Assembly: GCA_034667465.1 (NCBI GenBank)
Contig: JAXDJV010000013.1
Span: 62,001-126,000, forward strand
Reading direction: 5' to 3'
DNA: 64,000 nucleotides
Source of the DNA: JAOBAU01 sp034667465
GTDB taxonomy: Bacteria; Acidobacteriota; Thermoanaerobaculia; Gp7-AA8
Made by a program: the position numbers and the translations under genes. The notes beneath the pieces are model-generated. The model searched no databases. It saw only the letters and a list, made by a program, of their open reading frames with translations, and was not told the origin of the DNA. This document shows positions 7,837-19,094 of this stretch, in pieces (the first letter of the stretch is position 1; each line of letters starts with the position of its first letter).

Positions 7837-9240
7837 ATGGTCTTCTTCAATTACGCGACGATGCAGATGGCCGCGAAGATCGTTTATTACGGTCCGGGCC
7901 TCTGCGGGAAGACCACAAACCTCCATCACATCTACGCGAAGACGTCGCCGCAGAGCCGCGGCGAGATGGTCAGTCTCGAGACCGAGACCGACCGAACTCT
8001 CTTCTTCGATCTGCTGCCGATCGACGTCGGTGTCATCGGCGGATTCAAGACCCGCCTGCAGCTCTACACGATTCCCGGCCAGGTCTTCTACAACACCACG
8101 CGCAAGCTCGTGCTCAAGGGCGTCGACGGAATCGTCTTCGTCGCCGATTCGCAGAAAGCGATGCTCGATGCGAACGTCGAGAGCTTCAAGAATCTGCGTG
8201 AGAACCTCGCCGAGATCGGGCTCGAGCTCGACGACATCCCGCTCGTCGTCCAGCTCAACAAACGCGATCTCCCGAACATCGCCGACGTCAACACGATCCT
8301 CGACACGCTCGATCCGGAGCGGAAGTACGAGCACTCCGAAGCGATCGCCGCAAAAGGCGACGGCGTTTTCGAAACGCTCAAGCAGATCTCGAAGCTGACG
8401 CTGCGGACGCTGCGCCGCCGGATGACCGGCGAGGAGCCGGTGAAGCCGGCCAGTCCCGCGCCGCCGCGCAGACCGATCGGCGAGATGTCGACATTCCGCG
8501 TGCAGGATCACTCGAGCGGCCCGCGCACGATCGCCGGCTCGACGCCGATTCCCCAGGTCGCGAGCCCCTCGCCTTCATTCACGACGCCGGCGGCGGCCGC
8601 CACCACTGCGACCGCGACTGCGACCGTCGATCTGACCGCGATCGTGCCGCCACCGCCGCAGATCGAAGAGATCGAAGAGATTCCGGCTGCCGACGAGATC
8701 ATCGCGCCACCGCCGACCTTCGACGACGTCGACAGCAGCATCATCGCCGACGCGCCGATCGAGGAGCCGCCGCCGTTCGCGGCCGCACCGGTCGCCGAGT
8801 TTGTCGCCGAGCCCGAGCCGCTTCCGCCTCCACCTCCCCCGCCGCCCGCACCGATTCCCGAGCCCGAGATCGATTTCAGCCAGACGGAGAAGCCGGCGAA
8901 ATCACCTGAGGTGAAGCACGTCAAAGTGCGCTCGTCGGTCGACATCATGGCGGAGCTGGAAGGGCTGCGGAAACGCGCCACGCAAAGCACGCCGAAGGCG
9001 CCGAAGAAAGAAACGGTCGCCGCCGACATCGTCATCGAAACGCCGAAACCGAAACGCGACGTCGTGAAGTCGCTGCAGGTTCCCGCCGCTCCCGGAGTCA
9101 TGCCGCAGACCCGCACGCTGCGAGTTAGCGTATCCTTTGAAAACGAAGACGGCGTCGTGCAGAAGCAGGAGCAGTTCGTGGAACTGGACGATGCTTCCGA
9201 CATTCAGTCGGTGACGTTGAACATCAGGATCGATTCCTAA
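7837..9240 (+). CDS. MglA-like small GTPase with long proline-rich C-terminal extension
   Basis: A 467-residue protein. Residues 1-195 are an MglA-type Ras-like GTPase: P-loop GPGLCGKTTN, switch region with TDRTLFFDLLP, the IPGQ motif (TIPGQVFYN) and the base-recognition NKRD. In Myxococcus, MglA sets polarity and drives gliding and type IV pili. Unlike the usual 195-residue MglA, this protein continues with about 270 residues rich in proline, alanine and acidic residues, and closes with a small segment (LRVSVSFENEDGVVQKQEQF) that looks folded. No MglB gene is adjacent. I use the ATG at 7837 (MVFFNYATM), the conserved family N-terminus. Confidence 0.85.
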   Translation: MVFFNYATMQMAAKIVYYGPGLCGKTTNLHHIYAKTSPQSRGEMVSLETETDRTLFFDLLPIDVGVIGGFKTRLQLYTIPGQVFYNTTRKLVLKGVDGIVFVADSQKAMLDANVESFKNLRENLAEIGLELDDIPLVVQLNKRDLPNIADVNTILDTLDPERKYEHSEAIAAKGDGVFETLKQISKLTLRTLRRRMTGEEPVKPASPAPPRRPIGEMSTFRVQDHSSGPRTIAGSTPIPQVASPSPSFTTPAAAATTATATATVDLTAIVPPPPQIEEIEEIPAADEIIAPPPTFDDVDSSIIADAPIEEPPPFAAAPVAEFVAEPEPLPPPPPPPPAPIPEPEIDFSQTEKPAKSPEVKHVKVRSSVDIMAELEGLRKRATQSTPKAPKKETVAADIVIETPKPKRDVVKSLQVPAAPGVMPQTRTLRVSVSFENEDGVVQKQEQFVELDDASDIQSVTLNIRIDS

Positions 9241-9258
9241 CGGGGCGGGAAGGACGGG

Positions 9259-10620
9259 ATGAACGAAAAGCGCACGCTGCTGCTGTTGCTTTCGATTCTC
9301 ACCGCCGCCTGCGCCGGCAGCATTCCACCGCCGCGCTCTCCCGTTCCGGCGCCGCCAATTACACCACCGCCGCACGTCGATTCATCCGCGTATCGCGCCG
9401 CACTCGAAGATGCGTACTCGCACATCGTCGCGCGCGAAGGCGTCCCGGTGAACGCGCCGCACGTCGACGTCGAAGCGGCCGTCTCGATGGAGATCCCCGA
9501 TCACAAAACCGTCCGCGGCGCGCTGACCTATTTCACGACCGATCTCAAGCCGTCGATTCAGGAGTCGCTCCTTCGCTCCGCGAAGTACCGCAAGCTGATC
9601 GACAAAGCGCTCGACGAATACAAGCTGCCGAAAGGGCTCGCGTATCTGCCGGTCATCGAGAGCGCTTATGTGCCGACGCTGACGTCGCGCGCCGGCGCGC
9701 ACGGGATCTGGCAGTTCATGCCCGACACCGCGCGCGAATACGGATTGCGCGTCGACTGGTGGGTCGACGAGCGCGCCGATCCCGAGCGTTCCACGCGCGC
9801 AGCCGCCGCCTATCTGCGCGACCTTTATCGCCAGTTCAACGACTGGTCGCTGACGCTGGCCGCGTACAACGCCGGTCCCGGCCGCATCCGCCGTGCTCTC
9901 GAATCGAACAACGTTTCCACTTTCTGGCAGCTCTCGGATCTGGGCGCAATCCCGAAAGAAACGCGCGGCTACGTGCCGACGTTTTTCGCGACGCTGATGA
10001 TCGCGTCCGATCCGTCGACCTACGGCTTTCGTCTGAACGATCCGGCCGACATCGATGAGAAGCGCGTCGAAGTATCCGGACCGTTGTCGCTCGCATATCT
10101 CGCCGAAGCGGCGCAGGTCGATCCGACTTTGCTGGCGTCGCTGAATCCCGCGCTGCGGCGCGGCATCGTCCCGCCCGGCCGCGTCGCCATTCGCGTTCCG
10201 TCGAAAGCGGCCGAGACGATCGCCGCACGCGCCACGACGCTGAAGAATGACGACGCCAATGTCGCCATCTGTTCGTTCACGTTGCGCGGCAGCGATTCGA
10301 TCGCGCGCATCGCACGTGCGATCGGCACGACGCCGGAAACGATCCTGGCGATGAACGACGTCCGCAGCGCCGAGCGTCTGCATGCCGGCGATTCGATCTA
10401 CCTCCCGGTTCGCGCCCGCGAGCTCGGCAACCTCCTCGCTCACAGCAGCGAGATCTACTACGCGGTCGCGAAGGGCGATACGTACTACTCGATCGCGAAG
10501 AAGCACGATCTGACGGTCGATGAGCTGCTCGAGCTGAATGACCTGAAGCACTCGCACAAGCTGCATCCAGGCGAGAAGCTGCGGGTGACGGCGGGTCGCA
10601 CGATGACCGCGGGCTCTTAG
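9259..10620 (+). CDS. Membrane-bound lytic murein transglycosylase with LysM repeats (MltD-like)
   Basis: A 453-residue lipoprotein that should cleave peptidoglycan glycan strands. The lipobox is LTAAC (residues 14-18), followed by a proline-rich linker. The SLT (GH23) domain, about residues 115-235, shows the catalytic glutamate in VIESAYVPTLTSRAGAHGIW with the typical GIWQFM and AAYNAGPGRI motifs. Two LysM modules follow: a degenerate one near 335-385 and a clear one near 395-445 (YAVAKGDTYYSIAKKHDL). Encoded 18 bases after the MglA-like GTPase in the same direction, so probably co-transcribed, linking wall remodelling with polarity. Confidence 0.9.
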   Translation: MNEKRTLLLLLSILTAACAGSIPPPRSPVPAPPITPPPHVDSSAYRAALEDAYSHIVAREGVPVNAPHVDVEAAVSMEIPDHKTVRGALTYFTTDLKPSIQESLLRSAKYRKLIDKALDEYKLPKGLAYLPVIESAYVPTLTSRAGAHGIWQFMPDTAREYGLRVDWWVDERADPERSTRAAAAYLRDLYRQFNDWSLTLAAYNAGPGRIRRALESNNVSTFWQLSDLGAIPKETRGYVPTFFATLMIASDPSTYGFRLNDPADIDEKRVEVSGPLSLAYLAEAAQVDPTLLASLNPALRRGIVPPGRVAIRVPSKAAETIAARATTLKNDDANVAICSFTLRGSDSIARIARAIGTTPETILAMNDVRSAERLHAGDSIYLPVRARELGNLLAHSSEIYYAVAKGDTYYSIAKKHDLTVDELLELNDLKHSHKLHPGEKLRVTAGRTMTAGS

Positions 10621-10627
10621 CATTCCC

Positions 10628-10731
10628 CAATCCTGAGCGCAGCGAAGGATCAACGGTGCGTCAGCGACAACCGCGCAACGAGCCACGCCCCGGCTGATGC
10701 ACCGTTGATCCTTCGGCTTCGCTCAGGATTG
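10628..10731. repeat. Long inverted repeat, CCTGAGCG-type
   Basis: Two almost perfectly complementary arms of about 38 bases (10628-10665 and 10693-10731) start CAATCCTGAGCG and contain the AGCGAAGGATC motif. The motif is common to two further palindromes here (27261-27357 and 54954-55052). It lies between the transglycosylase and ileS, and could end transcription of the first. Confidence 0.85.
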
Positions 10732-10757
10732 ACGTTGGCAGAACCGGCCTGTTAGTT
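10729..10757 (+). promoter_or_regulatory. Possible sigma-70-type promoter of ileS
   Basis: TTGACG (10729-10734) is followed after exactly 17 bases by TTAGTT (10752-10757), 12 bases before the ileS ATG. The -35-like hexamer is formed partly by the end of the palindrome. The -10 match is weak and a transcript would have a very short leader. Pattern seen; function inferred. Confidence 0.3.
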
Positions 10758-10769
10758 TGCGCGGTCACC

Positions 10770-13579
<2,810 letters not shown>

Positions 13580-13580
<1 letters not shown>

Positions 13581-14399
13581 TGCGCGTCGCCGACCTCCAC
13601 ACGCACACGTACCATTCCGACGGTACGCGTTCGCCGAAGGAGGTCGTCGACGTCGCGAAGTCGCACGGCATCGAGCTGCTGGCGATCAGCGATCACGACA
13701 ACATCGCCGCGTATTTCGAGATCAAACAGTACGCCGACGAACAGCGCGTGACGCTGATTCCCGCGATCGAGCTCTCGTGCGGTTACGAAGGCGTCGACGT
13801 CCACGTCCTCGCGTACGCGTTCGATCCGCACGATGAGCAGCTCGCCGCGCGGCTGCAGCAATTCCGCGAAACGCGGCAGCAGCGCGGCATGCGGATGGTG
13901 GAACGTCTGCGCGCGCTCGGCATCGACATCCGCGCGTCGCGCGTCGAAGAGCTCGCCGCAGGGGGCGCGCTTGGACGGCCGCACGTCGCCCGCGCGCTCG
14001 TCGAAGCAGGCTACGTCACCGATGTCTCTTCCGCCTTCGACAAGTTCCTCGGCACCGGCAAGCCGGCCTACATTGAAAAGGAGCGCTTCCGCATCGACGA
14101 AGCGGTCGCACTCATCAAGCGCTGCGGCGGCGTGACGTCAGTCGCCCATCCGACGCTTTATCCGAACTGGGAAACACTGACCGCCGCCGTGCTCGACGCC
14201 GGCGTCGACGCCGTCGAAGCGTTCCATCCGGAGGTTCCAGCGAAGTCGCGCGAACGGCTGCGGAGCATCGCCAGGTTCCGGAACAAGTTCGTCACCGGCG
14301 GCTCCGACGACCACGGCAGCGTGAAGAAAGTCGAAACGCTCGGGACGGTGAAGGTGCCTGAAGAGCTGATCGGCCCGATTCTGGAAAGGATGAAGAGGC

Positions 14400-14404
<5 letters not shown>
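13580..14404 (+). CDS. PHP-domain phosphoesterase (RNase AM/TrpH-like)
   Basis: A 274-residue metal-dependent phosphoesterase. PHP motifs are complete: DLHTHTYHSDGT (residues 5-16), ISDHDN, IPAIELSC, VDVHVLAY, VAHPTL and GGSDDHG. In the YciV/TrpH family such proteins hydrolyse 3'-5' bisphosphonucleotides or short RNA 5' ends; this is family knowledge, not shown here. It starts on the TGATG overlap with ileS. Its last codon and TGA stop are the first bases of heptamer element E3, so the repeat has replaced or trimmed the natural end. Confidence 0.88.
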
Positions 14405-14472
<68 letters not shown>

Positions 14473-14480
14473 CGCCTCCC

Positions 14481-15698
14481 ATGCCCGTCCGCGTCGTCTT
14501 CGCCATCCTCGTCGTGCTCGCACTTCTCGGCGACGCTCGGATCTTCCTCTTCATCCTCAATCGCCTCGTCTTCGGCAGTCATCGCGACGAGCATTCGCCG
14601 TGGAATCCGCTCATCTTCATCGTTCCCCCGCTGCTGCTCGGACTGACGCTGCTCTTTCGTCCGGTCGACGACTGGATCGAGCGTGCGCTCGAGACTCGAT
14701 TCGTCGAACGCTTCACGCCGGAGCGATTCGAAACGATCGACTGGAGCCTCCTGCTTGCGAAGATCGGCGGCGTCTGGCTGATCATCGCGGCCGGCGTCGG
14801 CTGCGTCTGGATCCTCGAACGAATCCGCGCGAACGCGTTCGGCGAAGTGACACTCGCCGGCACGCGCACACTGCCGTCGGAAGTGATCCGGCTTCGCCGC
14901 GCGCACGTTCCGTTCGCGTGGCTTCGCCGGCTCGGCGCACACAACGACGTCTACGACATCGAGGTGACGAAGCACGAGCTCTTCATCGATCACCTGCCGG
15001 AAGCGTTCGACGGTTACCGCATCGCGCTTCTGACCGACACGCATGTCGCGCCGATCATCCGTCCGGCGTTCTATACCGAGGCGGTCGCGCAGGTGACGCG
15101 ATTCGATCCCGATCTCGTGCTGCTTGGCGGCGATTTCGTTTCGTTCAATCGCCACATCGCGCTGATGTCCGAGCTGCTGCTGACCGATCTCACCGCGCGC
15201 GACGGCGTCTACGCGGTTCTCGGCAATCATGATTACTGGTCGAAGGCGGATGAGGTGCGCGCCGCAATGGAAGCGCGCGGCGTGGAGTTCCTCACCAATC
15301 GCAACGTCACGATTCAACGCGGTGACGATCGCATCCAGCTGCTCGGCGTCGACGAGATCTATCGCGGCACGCCGGACGTCGGCGCAGCATTCGAGAACAT
15401 CGATCCGTCGCTGCCGACGCTCGCCGTCAGTCACCATCCCGACGTCATCGATCTCCTCGGCGGGCGCGTCGTCGATCTCCTCGTCTGCGGCCACACGCAT
15501 GGAGGCCAGATCCGCTTCCCGTTCTTCGGCGCCATCGTCGTGCCGTCCGCGCACGAAGATGAATTTGCGTCAGGATTTCACCGCGTCGGCAACGTGTTGA
15601 TGTACGTCAGCCGTGGACTCGGATCGATTCCGCCGCTGCGCATCCTCTGCCGCCCCGAAGTGGCGACGTTCGTCCTTCGCCGCGGCCATCGCACATGA
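14481..15698 (+). CDS. Membrane-anchored metallophosphoesterase
   Basis: A 405-residue protein with about three N-terminal transmembrane helices (residues 3-25, 45-62, 92-112) and a calcineurin-like phosphoesterase domain from about 160 to 400. Metal-binding motifs are LTDTHVAP, LLGGDFVS, LGNHDYW, SHHPD and CGHTHGGQ. The layout is that of YkuE/YaeI-type phosphodiesterases, some of which act on UDP-2,3-diacylglucosamine-like lipids; the substrate is not predictable here. I use the ATG at 14481, beyond the heptamer element, because earlier in-frame codons are repeat sequence. Its stop overlaps the queG start (ATGA). Confidence 0.87.
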   Translation: MPVRVVFAILVVLALLGDARIFLFILNRLVFGSHRDEHSPWNPLIFIVPPLLLGLTLLFRPVDDWIERALETRFVERFTPERFETIDWSLLLAKIGGVWLIIAAGVGCVWILERIRANAFGEVTLAGTRTLPSEVIRLRRAHVPFAWLRRLGAHNDVYDIEVTKHELFIDHLPEAFDGYRIALLTDTHVAPIIRPAFYTEAVAQVTRFDPDLVLLGGDFVSFNRHIALMSELLLTDLTARDGVYAVLGNHDYWSKADEVRAAMEARGVEFLTNRNVTIQRGDDRIQLLGVDEIYRGTPDVGAAFENIDPSLPTLAVSHHPDVIDLLGGRVVDLLVCGHTHGGQIRFPFFGAIVVPSAHEDEFASGFHRVGNVLMYVSRGLGSIPPLRILCRPEVATFVLRRGHRT

Positions 15699-16903
15699 CC
15701 CGACTCTCGCAATACTGGCCGGCCATCGAGCGCGTCGCCGACGCGAACGGCGTTGTCCGTCTTGGCGCCAGCGACCTCGCCGACACGCATGCGGAGCTGT
15801 TCGAAACGTGGCTCGATCGCGGCCATCACGCGACGATGCATTACCTCGCGAAGAATCGCGACGCGCGCCACGATCCGGCATCGCGCTTTCCGTGGGCGAA
15901 GTCGGTGATCGTGATCCTGGTGCCGTACAGCGCCGAACGTCCCGAAGCGCCGGAGGGATCGCTCACAAATCACATCGCCCGTTACGCGCTCGGCGACGAC
16001 TATCACGAAGTGCTCGATCGCATCCTCCGCGAGCTCGAAGGCGTTTTCGGCGAAGGGGTAAAAACCTGGCGCTATGTCGACACCGGCCCGCTCTCCGATC
16101 GCGCGTACGGCGCGCAATCGGGACTCGGCTGGATCGCCCGCAACGGCATGCTGATCAATCAGGAGCTCGGCTCGTACTTCTTCATCGGCACGCTCCTCAC
16201 CTCGCTCGAAAACGACGTCGCCCCACACGCCGTCGCCGATCGTTGCGGAACCTGCACGCGCTGTCTCGATGCCTGTCCGACCAACGCCATCCTCCCCGAC
16301 CGAACCCTCGACTCCAACCTCTGCATCAGCTACGCAACCATCGAGCACCGCGGCCCCCTCCCGCCCGACCTCCCGCTCGCCGGCAACGCTTTCGGCTGCG
16401 ACATCTGCCAGGAAGCCTGCCCCTGGAACCACGACCCCGCCGCCGCGCACCCGTCATTCGCCGCGCGCGACGAATACCGCGCAACGCCGGTGACGGATCT
16501 CCTCCGCTTCGAACAGAACGAGTTCTCTACGTTGTTTAGAAAGAGCGCGATCAAACGCGCGAAGCTCGCGGGCATGCAGAGGAACGTGGAGGCGTTGTTT
16601 GACAGTGGCGTGGGACCGAGGGAAAGTGATGGGGTGACGAAAGTGACGTTGGATGAGTTGCCAGCGGAGCTGGCGGAGAGGATTCGGGAACTGCGAGACC
16701 CGATCGAGATCGTTGATAACGAAAAGACGATCGCCGAGATCCGGCCCGTTCGCGGAGGGCTGAGTTACATGCACATCCCGGATCCCGCGCTCGGCCCGAT
16801 CGGACAGTACCGCCCGAAACCGCTTCCCCGACCGCTGCCTGTCAGTGCAGTGGAGACACTTCTTGCGGAGCGAGAGGAAGAGCGCAACCGGAAGAAGTGG
16901 TGA
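15695..16903 (+). CDS. queG: Epoxyqueuosine reductase QueG fused to a Phd/VapB-like antitoxin domain
   Basis: A 402-residue protein in two parts. Residues 1 to about 305 are QueG, which reduces epoxyqueuosine to queuosine in tRNA; the two 4Fe-4S clusters are marked by CGTCTRCLDACPT and GCDICQEACPWN. From residue 314 the sequence changes to an antitoxin pattern: VTLDELPAELAERIRELRD, PIEIVDNEKTIAEI and a charged C-terminus VETLLAEREEER typical of Phd/YefM/VapB proteins. An internal GTG (16634) could give a free 89-residue antitoxin. Codon choice also shifts from C-ending to G-ending near 16520. The PIN toxin gene overlaps its last codons. Confidence 0.85.
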   Translation: MTRLSQYWPAIERVADANGVVRLGASDLADTHAELFETWLDRGHHATMHYLAKNRDARHDPASRFPWAKSVIVILVPYSAERPEAPEGSLTNHIARYALGDDYHEVLDRILRELEGVFGEGVKTWRYVDTGPLSDRAYGAQSGLGWIARNGMLINQELGSYFFIGTLLTSLENDVAPHAVADRCGTCTRCLDACPTNAILPDRTLDSNLCISYATIEHRGPLPPDLPLAGNAFGCDICQEACPWNHDPAAAHPSFAARDEYRATPVTDLLRFEQNEFSTLFRKSAIKRAKLAGMQRNVEALFDSGVGPRESDGVTKVTLDELPAELAERIRELRDPIEIVDNEKTIAEIRPVRGGLSYMHIPDPALGPIGQYRPKPLPRPLPVSAVETLLAEREEERNRKKW

Positions 16904-17319
16904 TCGCTTACCTCGACAGTTCAGTGATTCTGCGAATTGCGCTGCAGGAATCGGAGCCGCTGCGTGAATGGCCTGAGGTCACTCACGCCGTGACCAGCTG
17001 GCTGGCAGTCGTTGAATGTCGGCGAGCGCTCATGCGTATCGGGGAGCGTAAGGACGCCGAGGAGACTGTCATAGACGCTGCGCGCGCGGAAGTGGAAGCG
17101 ATCCTGCGGCGATGTCTGCTTTGGGATGTTTCTGCGTCCGTCATTGACATAGCCGCACGACCCTTCCCCAAATACGTCGCAGCGCTCGATTCGGTCCACC
17201 TCGCAACCGCGATCGTTTGTCGAGATGAACAGCCATTCGAACAAGTGACGTTCGCGACCCACGATCGGCAACTCGCCACCGCCGCTCGCTCGATGAACTT
17301 CCCCGTACTCGGCGCCTAA
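16897..17319 (+). CDS. PIN-domain ribonuclease toxin (VapC-like)
   Basis: A 140-residue PIN-fold endoribonuclease. The acidic active-site residues are visible: D6 in AYLDSS, E in VVECRRA (about 40), D in ALDSVHLATA (about 102) and D in THDRQLATAA (about 122). VapC toxins cut tRNA or rRNA and are held inactive by a small antitoxin, here apparently the C-terminal domain of the upstream QueG fusion. Translation starts at GTG 16897 or 16900, overlapping the last codons of queG, as toxins usually overlap their antitoxin. Its stop overlaps the convergent PilZ gene by 4 bases. Confidence 0.85.
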   Translation: MVIAYLDSSVILRIALQESEPLREWPEVTHAVTSWLAVVECRRALMRIGERKDAEETVIDAARAEVEAILRRCLLWDVSASVIDIAARPFPKYVAALDSVHLATAIVCRDEQPFEQVTFATHDRQLATAARSMNFPVLGA

Positions 17320-18317
17320 CCCTCGCGAATCGCCAGCGTCCGGCTGATCATCGTCGGATCGACGGTGCGATCGAGGTACTCCCACACCGCGATTGCATCG
17401 GGATGATCGGCAATCGTCGGCGCGAGCGCGCGTGTCGCCGGATCGGCAATCGTGATGCGCGCGCGGCGGTACCAGTGCAACGCTTCCTCAGGATTCATGC
17501 GCAGCTCTTCGCGGACGCCCTGGATCAGCAGGTACTGTTCGGCGGGAACTCCGGACGGTCCGTGATTGGCGAGCTCCGGCGCGAGGTCACGCGCTCGGGC
17601 GCGGAGAACCTTCAGCTTGAGGCGGAGCGAGTACGTGTCGAGTGCGGCGCGGCCGGTCTCGCAGAGATGACCGATTGCGAGGCGCAGCAGCTCCGGCTTT
17701 TCGTTGATGAGAAGCCCGGCGCTATGGCGCGAACTGTTGTCGGGATCGATTGCTTTCACGCGCGACCAGACCACATTCGCGTCGACCGCCACCGTGATCG
17801 ACGCCGCCGGTACATGGAAGCGAAGCGTGCCGCGCGCGGCGCCGCTGAAGCGCGAGACCGTTTCGATGCGCGCGCCGCGCGTCGAGAGATCTTCAATGCG
17901 CACCATGTCGTCGTTCCAGAGCGCGGGCAACGCGGGCGTGATCAGGAAACGATCGGCGCTGCGCATCTCCTCGATGCGCGTCGTTCGTTTTGACGTCTGC
18001 AGCTGCGTGATGAGTCCCGACATCGCCTCAGCGGGACCATACGTGCGAATGCCGGAGACATAGCGTCCCTCAGCGCCGCTGTCCGCCTGCGTCCAGACGA
18101 CGATCGCTTCGAACGCCACCGAAGCGGGACGGCCGTCGACCGCCAGGCGAAGAATCGACTTTCGTCCCATCTCCAGCGGACTCACGTGCTTGAGCCGTGC
18201 GCCTTTTGCGGAGATGTCGCAGATCGAGACTGCAGCAGCGCCGAATTCGGCGGCAAGCGGCGGCGCGAGCAGAAAACGCTCTGCCGTTCGCAAGTTGCGT
18301 GCTGCGGCTTCCTGCAT
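17316..18317 (-). CDS. Tandem PilZ-domain protein
   Basis: A 333-residue cytoplasmic protein with two PilZ domains. The first (about residues 8-110) has the RxxxR motif RTAER and DISAKGARL; the second (about 118-225) has RSADR and DLSTRGARI. These are the c-di-GMP-binding motifs, so both domains could bind the nucleotide. The remaining C-terminal 100 residues are helical with no recognised motif. Such proteins commonly act on motility, pili or polysaccharide output. Divergent from the HAD gene; a CRP-like palindrome lies in the shared upstream region. Confidence 0.82.
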   Translation of the reverse strand: MQEAAARNLRTAERFLLAPPLAAEFGAAAVSICDISAKGARLKHVSPLEMGRKSILRLAVDGRPASVAFEAIVVWTQADSGAEGRYVSGIRTYGPAEAMSGLITQLQTSKRTTRIEEMRSADRFLITPALPALWNDDMVRIEDLSTRGARIETVSRFSGAARGTLRFHVPAASITVAVDANVVWSRVKAIDPDNSSRHSAGLLINEKPELLRLAIGHLCETGRAALDTYSLRLKLKVLRARARDLAPELANHGPSGVPAEQYLLIQGVREELRMNPEEALHWYRRARITIADPATRALAPTIADHPDAIAVWEYLDRTVDPTMISRTLAIREG

Positions 18318-18404
18318 GGCCAGTTTGTGGAGTGACGTGATCTTACCGAAAAAACGAACGATTGCTGAAATTTACGAAGGATGTAACACCCGCCCGAAAG
18401 GCGC

Positions 18405-18426
18405 TCGTGTGATCCGGCTCACACGA
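18405..18426. promoter_or_regulatory. CRP/FNR-like palindromic operator upstream of the HAD gene
   Basis: Perfect 8-base arms TCGTGTGA and TCACACGA flank a 6-base centre, giving the TGTGA-N6-TCACA pattern of CRP-family sites. A -10-like CATAAT (18429-18434) lies just downstream and only 6 bases before the ATG at 18441. The site therefore covers the -35 region, consistent with repression or with control of the divergent PilZ gene. Confidence 0.55.
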
Positions 18427-18440
18427 ACCATAATCGGCGG

Positions 18441-19094
18441 ATGGCCGCTTATGACTTCATCACCTTCGACTGCTACGGAACGCTCATCGACTGGGAGAGC
18501 GGTATCGCGAACGCGTTCATCGAAGCGGGCGCACCGCACGACCGCGACACGATCCTGCGCGCGTATGCGAACGCGGAGCGCGCGATCGAGAGCGATACGT
18601 ATCGCAGCTATCGCGACGTGCTTACGGAGGCGGCACTGCGCGTCGCGGAAACGCTCGGCTGGGCACTCACAAAGGAACGCGCACGCTTCCTCGCCGACAG
18701 CCTTCCATCATGGAAGCCGTTCCTCGATACGAATCCGTCGCTCGAGAGACTGAGCGCAGCCGGCGTGGGACTCGGCATCCTGTCGAATACGGACGGCGAC
18801 CTGCTCATGGAGACGCAACGTCATTTCCCCGTCGAATTCGACTTCGTCATCACTGCCGACCAGGTCTACTCGTACAAACCACGTCACCCGCATTTTCTGG
18901 CCACACGCAACCGCATCGCGCAGAGCAGCTGGCTCCACGCAGCGGAGAGCAACTTCCACGACATCGTGCCGACGAACACCCTGGGCATTCCGAACGCGTG
19001 GATCAATCGCAAGCACGAATCACAATTGCCCGGCGGCGCGCCGACGTACGAGTTTTACGATCTGACCGGACTGGCGGCGCTCAACGAACGGTGA
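18441..19094 (+). CDS. Haloacid dehalogenase type II-like HAD hydrolase
   Basis: A 217-residue HAD-fold hydrolase. Motif I is FDCYGTLIDW with the nucleophilic aspartate near residue 9, motif II is LSNTD, motif III is the lysine in YKPRHPHF, and the last motif region is ESNFHDIVPTNTLG. This arrangement fits 2-haloacid dehalogenase-type or related phosphatases; the true substrate is open. The start is at most a few bases from the expected transcription start of the CATAAT promoter, so the mRNA may be leaderless. Its end overlaps the convergent SDR gene by 40 bases. Confidence 0.82.
   Translation: MAAYDFITFDCYGTLIDWESGIANAFIEAGAPHDRDTILRAYANAERAIESDTYRSYRDVLTEAALRVAETLGWALTKERARFLADSLPSWKPFLDTNPSLERLSAAGVGLGILSNTDGDLLMETQRHFPVEFDFVITADQVYSYKPRHPHFLATRNRIAQSSWLHAAESNFHDIVPTNTLGIPNAWINRKHESQLPGGAPTYEFYDLTGLAALNER

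Noticed and set aside
10621..10740. The palindrome as an insertion-sequence end
   Set aside because: No transposase gene or target duplication is visible near it or near its relatives.
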